From: Candidatus Microbacterium colombiense
GTDB taxonomy: Bacteria; Actinomycetota; Actinomycetes; Actinomycetales; Microbacteriaceae
Direction of reading: 5' to 3'
DNA: 64,000 bases
NCBI GenBank assembly: GCA_029203165.1
Contig: CP119308.1
Coordinates: forward strand, 1,736,001 to 1,800,000
In this document: in pieces, positions 55,001-61,901 of the stretch
Numbering within the stretch: the first letter of the stretch is position 1
Layout of the letters: each line of letters starts with the position of its first letter
Made by a program: the position numbers and the translations under genes
The notes under the pieces: model-generated
The model's input: the letters and a program-made list of their open reading frames with translations, nothing else
Databases searched by the model: none
What the model was told of the DNA's origin: nothing

Positions 55001-55761
55001 TTGTTGCGAGCCCGGGTCACCAGATCCTCGTAGGCGACGAGGTACTCGGTGAACGTCATGGTGTCGGCGCGCTTGATGCTGGGCACCATGAGTGCGCGCG
55101 TGCCATCGGGCTTGGGCAGGTCGATCGCGATGCCGAGGTTCACGTGCGCCGGGGCGACGACCGAGGCCTTGCCGTCGATCTCGGCGTAGAAGACGTTCTG
55201 GCTGCGGAACTCGTCGAGCGTGCGGATGAGCGCCCAGCCGATGAGGTGGGTGAAGCTGATCTTGCCGCCGCGTGTGCGGGCCATGTGGTTGTTGATGACG
55301 ATCCGGTTGTCGATCATCAGCTTCGCCGGGACGGTGCGCACGCTGGTCGCGGTCGGGACCGTGAGCGACTCGTCCATGTTGGCGGCGAGGGTCTTGGGCA
55401 GGCCGCGCAGCGGGGTGACCTTGTCCTCTTCCGCGGACTCCGCGGCTTCCTTCGCTGCGGGCTTCGGCGCCTGCGCGGGGATCGGCGCTGCTGCGGCCGG
55501 CTTCGTGGTCGTGCGTGCGACAGGCTGCGAACCGATCACGGGGATGGGCGCGGTGACCGGATGTGCGGTCTGCGCGGGCGCCTCGGTCGCGGCGGGGACA
55601 GCGGCACCGGCGGTATCGGAGTGGTACTTCTCGAGGATCGGCCACCACTCCTTGTCCACGGAGTCGCGGTTCACCTTGAACTGTTCGTAGAGCTCTTCGA
55701 CGAGCCAGGAATTGGCTCCGAACCCCCCGTCGCCCCCGACGCCGGTCACCTGGTTCGACAC
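52087..55761 (-). CDS. kgd: Multifunctional 2-oxoglutarate dehydrogenase E1/E2 (Kgd)
   Basis: 1224 residues from GTG 55761. Actinobacterial fusion: short helical lead ([22 protein letters not shown]), Ala/Pro linker, E2-type acyltransferase core ([19 protein letters not shown] ... [16 protein letters not shown]), then the thiamine-diphosphate E1 ([43 protein letters not shown]) and transketolase C-terminus ([23 protein letters not shown]). No lipoyl domain is present, as in the mycobacterial enzyme. It feeds succinyl-CoA to the TCA cycle and can also run as a carboligase. Runs divergent to guaB1. Confidence 0.96.
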   Translation of the reverse strand: [1224 protein letters not shown]

Positions 55762-55807
55762 GCTCGATCGCCCTCTTTCATCGCTGAATCTCACTGTGTT
55801 GGCACGC

Positions 55808-55823
55808 GGCGCAAAGATGCGCC
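55808..55823 (-). other. Hairpin in the kgd 5' leader
   Basis: GGCGCA (55808-55813) and TGCGCC (55818-55823) pair across a four-base loop, 47 bases before the kgd start, inside the predicted leader. Confidence 0.4.
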
Positions 55824-55848
55824 GGGGCTCGCACACTCTCGACCAACA

Positions 55849-55854
55849 AGCCTA
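55849..55854 (-). promoter_or_regulatory. -10 box (TAGGCT) of kgd
   Basis: On the minus strand TAGGCT lies about 87 bases before GTG 55761, so unlike most genes here kgd would have a real leader of roughly 80 bases. Confidence 0.45.
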
Positions 55855-55910
55855 ACGTGTTTCCCCCGGCGAATCGTCGAAGCCATGCGCCCAGATGTTC
55901 CCGATCTGGG

Positions 55911-55916
55911 TACCGT
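55911..55916 (+). promoter_or_regulatory. -10 box (TACCGT) of guaB1
   Basis: TACCGT, six bases (ggaggc), then ATG 55923; predicted leaderless. The GGAGG in the spacer could also act as a ribosome binding site but is too near the start. Confidence 0.45.
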
Positions 55917-55922
55917 GGAGGC

Positions 55923-57377
55923 ATGGAGTTCTCTGGTGAACAACCGACCGTCGATCTGACCTACTCGGACGTGTTCCTGGTGCCGCGCCGATCCGCGGTC
56001 ACCAGCCGGCTCCAGGTCGATCTCGCACCGAACGACGGGACACCGGCGACCCTCCCTCTCGTGGCATCGAACATGAACTCGGTCACCGGCCCTCGGCTCG
56101 CGGCCGTTCTCGCCCGGCGCGGCGGGATCGGCGTGCTCCCGCAGGACATGCCTCTACAGGATCTCGACAGGGCGATCCGCGAGGTCAAGGAACAGCCGGT
56201 GCTGTGGGACACACCGCTCGTGCTGCCGCCCGAGGCGCCCGTGTCCGAGGCGCTCCGGCTCCTGCCGGCCACTCCCGGGCACGGCATCGTCGTGGCCCAG
56301 GGAACCGGCGCGATCGATGTCGACCAGATCCTCGGCATCCTCCCGGCGACCCGCCTGGCGACGGCGCTCCCCGACGCGCAGCTGGGAGACCTGGTCCGAT
56401 CAGGCACGCCCTCGTTGGACGCCGACGACATCGGATCCGAGCGCCACGCGTTCGACGTGATCACCGAGGCCGGGGTCGAGATGGTCACCGTGATCCACCA
56501 CGGGCACCTCGTGGGCACGCTGAGCGCTCGCAGCGCCCTGCGCTCGACGCTGTACGGTCCGGCGGTCGACGCCCAGGGACGCCTCGCTGTCGCCGCTGCG
56601 GTCGGCATCAACGGCGACGTCGCCTCGAAGGCCAGGGCACTCGCGGCCGCAGGGGTGGACGTGCTCGTCGTCGACACCGCCCACGGTCACCAGGAGGGGA
56701 TGCTGCGCGCCCTGCAGACGGTGTCCGCCCTCGGACTGGGACTCCCGATCGTGGCGGGCAACATCGTCACCGCCGATGGCGTGCACGACCTCGTCGATGC
56801 CGGCGCGACGATCCTCAAGGTCGGTGTCGGTCCGGGGGCGATGTGCACGACGCGCATGATGACGGCCGTCGGACGCCCGCAGTTCTCCGCCGTGCTCGAG
56901 ACGGCGCAGGCCGCGAAGGAACTCGGTGCACACGTCTGGGCGGACGGCGGGGTCCGCTACCCCCGCGACGTGGCCCTCGCGCTCGCCGCCGGCGCGGCAT
57001 CCGTGATGGTCGGCTCGTGGTTCGCGGGCACGATCGAGGCGCCCGGTGCGCTGCAGCGCGACGGCGACGGGCGCATCTACAAGGAATCGTGGGGCATGGC
57101 GTCGACGAAAGCCGTGCAGGCGCGGTTCGAGCGACTCGACGCCTACGAGCGTGCCCGCAAAGAGCTGTTCGCGGAAGGGATCTCGTCGTCGAAGATCTAC
57201 CTCGATCCGCTCCGACCGGGGCTCGAGGATCTGCTCGACATGATCACCTCGGGTGTGCGTTCCTCCTTCACGTACGCAGGGGCGTCGTCGGTGGACGAGT
57301 TCCACGAACGCGCACTCGTGGGCCTGCAGTCCGCCGCCGGATACGAGGAAGGCAAGGCGCTGCCGGTCAGTTGGTGA
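55923..57377 (+). CDS. guaB1: GuaB1-type IMP dehydrogenase-related protein / GMP reductase
   Basis: 484 residues. IMPDH/GMPR barrel interrupted by a CBS pair (~residues 95-205). Signature LKVGVGPGAMCTTRMMTAVG contains the catalytic Cys; other motifs are PLVASNMNSVTGPRLAAVLARRGGIGVLPQDM, DTAHGHQEGM and WADGGVRYPRDVALALAAGA. The mycobacterial homologue GuaB1 is a GMP reductase in purine recycling, not an IMP dehydrogenase. Followed by two CNNM/CorC-type genes, as in mycobacteria. Start chosen at ATG 55923 by the TACCGT box. Confidence 0.93.
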   Translation: MEFSGEQPTVDLTYSDVFLVPRRSAVTSRLQVDLAPNDGTPATLPLVASNMNSVTGPRLAAVLARRGGIGVLPQDMPLQDLDRAIREVKEQPVLWDTPLVLPPEAPVSEALRLLPATPGHGIVVAQGTGAIDVDQILGILPATRLATALPDAQLGDLVRSGTPSLDADDIGSERHAFDVITEAGVEMVTVIHHGHLVGTLSARSALRSTLYGPAVDAQGRLAVAAAVGINGDVASKARALAAAGVDVLVVDTAHGHQEGMLRALQTVSALGLGLPIVAGNIVTADGVHDLVDAGATILKVGVGPGAMCTTRMMTAVGRPQFSAVLETAQAAKELGAHVWADGGVRYPRDVALALAAGAASVMVGSWFAGTIEAPGALQRDGDGRIYKESWGMASTKAVQARFERLDAYERARKELFAEGISSSKIYLDPLRPGLEDLLDMITSGVRSSFTYAGASSVDEFHERALVGLQSAAGYEEGKALPVSW

Positions 57378-57405
57378 CCTGCAGCGCACTCTCGGCAGAT
57401 TTCGG

Positions 57406-57411
57406 TAGAAT
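57406..57411 (+). promoter_or_regulatory. -10 box (TAGAAT) of leader ORF and CNNM-type operon
   Basis: TAGAAT, ten bases before ATG 57422. RNA should start around 57418, placing the leader ORF at or within a few bases of the 5' end. Confidence 0.5.
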
Positions 57412-57421
57412 CGTCGGCACC

Positions 57422-57490
57422 ATGGACGACCCTCCCAGTTGCAGTACTTCGCCCCACTGTCCGCCTCTCTCACCGGAGAGGAACCTCTGA
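57422..57490 (+). CDS. Possible 22-codon leader peptide (uORF) before CNNM-type gene
   Basis: ATG 57422 to TGA 57488-57490, encoding a Pro/Ser-rich peptide starting MDDPPSC, with Cys at positions 7 and 13 and ending ERNL. Its TGA shares the A with the ATG of the next gene (TGATG), and it lies just after a good -10. This geometry suggests coupled translation or attenuation control. Too short to be judged by composition; may be untranslated. Confidence 0.35.
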   Translation: MDDPPSCSTSPHCPPLSPERNL

Positions 57491-58806
57491 TGGACTACAT
57501 CATGTTGGGCGTGGGGCTCCTGCTCACGGTCGGCACCGGCCTGTTCGTCGCGAGCGAGTTCGCGCTGGTCAATCTCGACCGAGCCGAACTCGAAGCGCGG
57601 CAGGCCCGCGGTGAGTCGCGATTGGTCCTCACGATCAGCGCACTCAAGCACACGTCGACGCACCTCTCATCGGCACAGCTCGGCATCACGCTGACCACCC
57701 TGCTGACCGGTTACACGATGGAACCGGCGCTGTCGAACCTGCTGCGTCCGACGTTCGTCGCCTGGAATCTTCCCGAGGCCGTCGTGTCGCCGATCGCGAC
57801 GATCGTCGCCATGCTCGTCGCCACTGTGCTGTCGATGATCCTCGGCGAACTCGTGCCAAAGAACTTCGCTCTCGCGCTCCCGCGGGAGACCGCCAAGCTC
57901 GTGATCCCCTTCCAGGTCGCCTTCACGACCGTCTTCAAGCCCGCGATCGTCGTGCTCAACGGCAGCGCCAACGGGGTGCTGCGCAGCATGGGGATCGAGC
58001 CGAAGGAAGAGCTCTCGGGCGCTCGCAGTGCCGAGGAGCTCTCCTCGCTGGTCCGCCGCTCGGCGAACGCGGGCGTGCTCGAGGCGGACACCGCGACCCT
58101 GCTCGATCGCACTCTGACCTTCGCCCGCCTCACCGCGGCCGATGTGATGACGGCGCGACCGAGCATGCACGCGATCGCCGCCGGCGACTCGGCCGACGAG
58201 GTCATCCAGCTCGCGCGACGCACCGGCCACAGCCGATTCCCCGTATATGACGACGACCTCGACGACATCACCGGCGTCGTGCACCTCAAGGCCGCGATCT
58301 CGGTGCCGCGGGATCGTCGTGCCGAGGTTCCCGTCGGTGCGCTCTCGACCGAGCCGCTGCGCGTGCCGGAGACGGTGCACGTCGACGCTCTGATCTCCGA
58401 GCTGCGCGCACGCGGGTACCAGCTTGCGGTTGTCGTCGACGAATACGGCGGCACGGCAGGTCTGGTCACGCTCGAAGACCTGGTCGAGGAACTCGTCGGC
58501 GAGGTCGCCGATGAGCACGACCGCACGAGGGCAGGCGTGATCCGCGGACGTGACGGCGTCACGTTCCCGGGTGAGCTGCGGCCGGACGAGCTCCGGCAGC
58601 GCGCCGGGGTCGATGTGCCCGAGGGAGAGGTCTACGACACGATCGGCGGCTATGTGATGAGCGTTCTCGAGCGTGTGCCTACGGTCGGCGACGAGGTGCC
58701 CGTCGACAGCGGCATCCTGCAGGTCGTCCGTATGGACGGGCGGCGCGTCGATCGCATCCGCTACCTGCCCAGTCCGAACCAGCTCGGAGAGGAGGCCACC
58801 CGATGA
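57490..58806 (+). CDS. CNNM/CorC-type membrane protein with CBS pair (hemolysin C family)
   Basis: 438 residues from ATG 57490 (GGAGAGGA ribosome binding site six bases upstream). DUF21 membrane domain with three to four helices (~1-185, including MILGELVPKNFALALP), CBS pair (~200-345: DVMTARPSMHAIAAGDSADEVIQLARRTGHSRFPVY, VVDEYGGTAGLVTLEDLVEELVGEVADEHD) and C-terminal CorC_HlyC domain (GDEVPVDSGILQVVRMDGRRVDRIRYL). Family members act in magnesium export or membrane ion homeostasis. Overlaps the next gene by ATGA. Confidence 0.9.
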   Translation: MDYIMLGVGLLLTVGTGLFVASEFALVNLDRAELEARQARGESRLVLTISALKHTSTHLSSAQLGITLTTLLTGYTMEPALSNLLRPTFVAWNLPEAVVSPIATIVAMLVATVLSMILGELVPKNFALALPRETAKLVIPFQVAFTTVFKPAIVVLNGSANGVLRSMGIEPKEELSGARSAEELSSLVRRSANAGVLEADTATLLDRTLTFARLTAADVMTARPSMHAIAAGDSADEVIQLARRTGHSRFPVYDDDLDDITGVVHLKAAISVPRDRRAEVPVGALSTEPLRVPETVHVDALISELRARGYQLAVVVDEYGGTAGLVTLEDLVEELVGEVADEHDRTRAGVIRGRDGVTFPGELRPDELRQRAGVDVPEGEVYDTIGGYVMSVLERVPTVGDEVPVDSGILQVVRMDGRRVDRIRYLPSPNQLGEEATR

Positions 58807-59864
58807 ACGATTGGGGAGGACTCGCCTGGCTGGTCGTGCTGCTCGTGGCCAACGCCTTCTTCGTCGGCGCCGAATTCGCGGTGATCTCCGCGCGGCGCTC
58901 TCAGATCGAACCCCGTGCCGAACAGGGATCCCGCGCGGCGAAGACGGCCCTGTACGCGATGGAGCACGCGACGCTGATGCTGGCGACCTCGCAGCTCGGC
59001 ATCACGATCTGCTCGCTGCTCATCCTGAACGTCTCCGAGCCCGCGATCCACCACCTGTTGTCGGTGCCGCTGCACGCGATCGGTTGGGCGGACGGCGTCG
59101 TCGATGCGGTCTCGTTCACGATCGCGCTGCTGATCGTCTCGTTCCTGCACGTCGTGTTCGGTGAGATGGTTCCGAAGAACCTCGCGTTCTCGGTGCCCGA
59201 CCGGGCCGTGCTGATCCTCGCGCCACCGCTCGTGTGGGTCTCGAAGGTCTTCATGCCCGTGATCTGGGCGTTGAACGCCGCGGCCAACGGCGTGCTCCGC
59301 CTGTTCCGCGTCGAGCCGAAGAACGAGGCGGCGTCGACGTTCACGCTCGACGAGGTGGCGACGATCGTGAGCCAGTCCCGGCGCGAGGGCGTGCTGATGG
59401 ATGCCGCCGGCACCGTCGCCGCCGCGGTGGAGTTCACCGACAAGAAGGCGCGAGACGTGGCCGTGCCCCTCAGCGAGCTGGTCACACTGCCGCAGTCGAC
59501 CACCCCGGACGACATCGAGAAGGCGGTCGCGAAGTACGGGTTCTCCCGGTACGTGATCGTCGACGACGAGGCCGTCCCGATCGGCTACGTGCATCTGAAG
59601 GACATCCTGCGGGCGTCCGAAGGACCGGATGCCGAGGCGAAGATGATCGAGCCGCTCCCGGCCAAGCGCATCCACCACATGGTGCCGGTGCAGGAGGACA
59701 CGGACCTCGAAGACGCCCTGGCCGTGATGCGCCGCGCGGGTCGGCACCTCGCCAAGGTCCGCGATGCCGAGGGGAACACCACCGCGGTGCTGTTCCTCGA
59801 AGACATCCTGGAGGAGCTCGTCGGAGAGGTGCAGGACGCGACGCGTCGCGTGCGCGGCCACTGA
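58803..59864 (+). CDS. CNNM/CorC-type paralogue lacking the C-terminal CorC_HlyC domain
   Basis: 353 residues. DUF21 membrane domain (LVANAFFVGAEFAVISARRSQIE ... FGEMVPKNLAFSVPD) and a CBS pair (AVAKYGFSRYVIVDDEAVPIGYVHLKDIL, LAVMRRAGRHLAKVRDAEGNTTAVLFLEDILEELVGEV). It stops right after the second CBS domain, so the ~80-residue CorC_HlyC domain present in its upstream partner is absent. Coupled by a four-base overlap; the two probably form a heteromer. Ends in a terminator. Confidence 0.9.
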   Translation: MNDWGGLAWLVVLLVANAFFVGAEFAVISARRSQIEPRAEQGSRAAKTALYAMEHATLMLATSQLGITICSLLILNVSEPAIHHLLSVPLHAIGWADGVVDAVSFTIALLIVSFLHVVFGEMVPKNLAFSVPDRAVLILAPPLVWVSKVFMPVIWALNAAANGVLRLFRVEPKNEAASTFTLDEVATIVSQSRREGVLMDAAGTVAAAVEFTDKKARDVAVPLSELVTLPQSTTPDDIEKAVAKYGFSRYVIVDDEAVPIGYVHLKDILRASEGPDAEAKMIEPLPAKRIHHMVPVQEDTDLEDALAVMRRAGRHLAKVRDAEGNTTAVLFLEDILEELVGEVQDATRRVRGH

Positions 59865-59879
59865 CCCGCGCCCCACACA

Positions 59880-59920
59880 GAGACAGGCCGCCGATCTCTC
59901 GGAGATCGGCGGCTTGTCTC
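59880..59920. terminator. Bidirectional terminator after CNNM-type operon
   Basis: GCCGCCGATCTC (59887-59898) pairs with GAGATCGGCGGC (59902-59913), extended by outer AGACA/TGTCT pairing, loop TCG; serves the convergent gene too. Confidence 0.8.
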
Positions 59921-59928
59921 GTTCCGGT

Positions 59929-60996
59929 TCAGCGCCAGTGGGCGCGTTCGTACTGCGGGGGCCAGGAGACCTCGGCGCCGAGCTCATGTGCCGCACGGAG
60001 GGCGAAGTGCGGGTCGCGCAACCATTCGCGCCCGGCGAAGATCGCATCGGCCGCGCCCTCCGCCAGTACCTGCTCGGCCTGCTCGCCCGCGGTGATGAGA
60101 CCGACGGCCGAGACGGCGATACGCCCGCCCTGTCGCACCGTCTCCGCCAGCGGCACCTGATACCCGGGGAAGACATCGATGCGCTGGTGGGCGACCAGGC
60201 CGCCGCTGGACACGTCGATCAGATCCGCCCCGCGCTCGGTGGCCCACTCGCCCACGGACGCGGCCTCCTCGGGCGTGAATCCGCCCTCGGCATGGTCGGT
60301 GGCCGAGATCCGCACGAACAGCGGCACCTCCTCACCCACCGCGGCACGCACGGCATCGACTACACGCAGGAGCAGGCGAGCCCGGTTCTCCAACGCCCCG
60401 CCGTACTCGTCTTCGCGAAGGTTCGAGAGGGGCGAGAGGAACTGATGCAGCAGATAGCCGTGTGCGCCGTGGATCTCGAGTACATCGAACCCGGCATCCA
60501 CCGCACGACGTGCGGCGCCGGCGAACGCCTCGACCACGGCGTCGATACCGGCGGCGTCGAGTGCGCGCGGCTCGGCGAACCCGGCAAAGGCGATGGCCGA
60601 GGGGGCGACGGTCGACCACCCGCCCTGCGCGTCGGGCACGGAGCCGCGCTCGTCGGCCCACGGCCACCAGGTCGACGCCTTGCGCCCGGCATGGGCGAGT
60701 TGTACGCCCGCCCGCGCACCACGATCGTGGATCGCCTCGACGATCGGCGCCCAGGCGTCGCGCTGCGCGTCGCTCCACAACCCCGCATCGCGCGGCGAGA
60801 TGCGCCCCTCCGGTACGACCGACGTCGCCTCCGCGACGATGAGTCCGGCGCCGCCCGAGGCGAACTGCGCGAGGTGGGTGTGGTGCCACTCCTGCACGAC
60901 ACCGTCGACGGCGCTGTACATGCACATGGGAGACACCCACAACCGGTTGCGGAAGGTGACGGATCGGATGTTCAGCGTCGAGAAGAGGATGCTCAC
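59929..60996 (-). CDS. NADH:flavin oxidoreductase / old yellow enzyme (YqjM-type)
   Basis: 355 residues. FMN barrel of the thermophilic-like OYE branch: FRNRLWVSPMCMYSA with redox-tuning C25, HAGRKAS, LEIHGAHGYLLHQFLSPLSNLREDEYGG, and the C-terminal finger WPPQYERAHWR. Reduces activated alkenes, nitro compounds or maleimides with NAD(P)H; physiological substrate unknown. GTG 60996 is preceded by TACCGT at six bases. Divergent to nnrD. Confidence 0.95.
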   Translation of the reverse strand: MSILFSTLNIRSVTFRNRLWVSPMCMYSAVDGVVQEWHHTHLAQFASGGAGLIVAEATSVVPEGRISPRDAGLWSDAQRDAWAPIVEAIHDRGARAGVQLAHAGRKASTWWPWADERGSVPDAQGGWSTVAPSAIAFAGFAEPRALDAAGIDAVVEAFAGAARRAVDAGFDVLEIHGAHGYLLHQFLSPLSNLREDEYGGALENRARLLLRVVDAVRAAVGEEVPLFVRISATDHAEGGFTPEEAASVGEWATERGADLIDVSSGGLVAHQRIDVFPGYQVPLAETVRQGGRIAVSAVGLITAGEQAEQVLAEGAADAIFAGREWLRDPHFALRAAHELGAEVSWPPQYERAHWR

Positions 60997-61002
60997 CGTT
61001 CG

Positions 61003-61008
61003 ACGGTA
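61003..61008 (-). promoter_or_regulatory. -10 box (TACCGT) of old yellow enzyme gene
   Basis: On the minus strand TACCGT ends six bases before GTG 60996; predicted leaderless transcript, 32 bases away from the divergent nnrD box. Confidence 0.45.
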
Positions 61009-61040
61009 CTCCGAGCGGCATGACCCGGGGGCCGTCCGGC

Positions 61041-61046
61041 TAACGT
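61041..61046 (+). promoter_or_regulatory. -10 box (TAACGT) of nnrD
   Basis: TAACGT, six bases, then ATG 61053; predicted leaderless transcript. Confidence 0.5.
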
Positions 61047-61052
61047 GGAGTC

Positions 61053-61901
61053 ATGGTCGATGTTCGCGAGTGGTCCCGGGGCGATACCGCGCGATTCCTG
61101 CGGGTGCCCGACGCGGCGGACGACAAGTACTCGCGCGGAGTGGTCGCACTGCGCACCGGATCGGCCGCGTATCCGGGCGCTGCCGTGCTCGGCACGGAGG
61201 CCGCATGGCGCGCGGGCGCGGGCTTCGTGCGATTCGTGGGAGAGGGACGTGCCGCCGACGCGGTGCTCGCCCGTCGCCCCGAGACGGTCGTGGGATCGGA
61301 TGTCGGGCGCTCGCGGATCGATGCCTGGGTGATCGGTTCCGGTACGGATGCCGCCACACGCACCGGGGACGAGACCGCGGCACTGCGTGAGATCCTCGAC
61401 GGTTCCACCCGCGTGGTGGTGGATGCCGGAGCGCTCGACCTCGCCCCCGGCAGCCGGGCGCCCCTCCTCGTGACTCCCCACGCGGGCGAGTTCGCGCGGC
61501 TGTGTTCGCAGCTGGGACTGTCGCCGGCGGATGACGCTCATCGGGAGCAGGCGGTCGTCGAGCTCGCCGCGCGCCTCGGGGGAACGGTGCTGCTCAAGGG
61601 AGCGCGCACACTCGTCGCGGACGCATCCGGTGCGGTGATCGAGGTCTCCGCCGGCACCGGATGGCTCGCCACGGCGGGCACCGGTGACGTCCTCGCCGGC
61701 GTGCTGGGCGCACTGCTCGCGGCGAATCCGCACTCGTCGGTCATCGAGATCGCCGCCGCAGGCGCCTGGCTGCATGGATATGCGGGCAGATCGGCCGCCG
61801 GCATCCTGGGCGCGGGAGGGCAGCGCGGGCCCGGACACCCGATCGTGGCGCTGGACGTGGCGGAGTCGTTGCCACGCGCGATCTCCGACCTGCTCGCATG
61901 A
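61053..61901 (+). CDS. nnrD: ADP-dependent (S)-NAD(P)H-hydrate dehydratase
   Basis: 282 residues. Repairs hydrated NAD(P)H in the cytoplasm. Ribokinase-like fold with DDKYSRGVVALRTGSAAYPGAAVLGTEAAWRAGAG at the start, LLVTPHAGEFARL, VLLKGARTLVAD and the catalytic LATAGTGDVLAGVLGALLA. The NnrE epimerase half found fused in many bacteria is absent, so epimerase must be encoded elsewhere. Coupled to the next gene by ATGA although that gene is functionally unrelated. Confidence 0.94.
   Translation: MVDVREWSRGDTARFLRVPDAADDKYSRGVVALRTGSAAYPGAAVLGTEAAWRAGAGFVRFVGEGRAADAVLARRPETVVGSDVGRSRIDAWVIGSGTDAATRTGDETAALREILDGSTRVVVDAGALDLAPGSRAPLLVTPHAGEFARLCSQLGLSPADDAHREQAVVELAARLGGTVLLKGARTLVADASGAVIEVSAGTGWLATAGTGDVLAGVLGALLAANPHSSVIEIAAAGAWLHGYAGRSAAGILGAGGQRGPGHPIVALDVAESLPRAISDLLA

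Noticed and set aside
53983..55959. 658-codon plus-strand frame opposite kgd
   Set aside because: Antisense shadow of a strongly conserved enzyme; no start signals and no recognisable domain.
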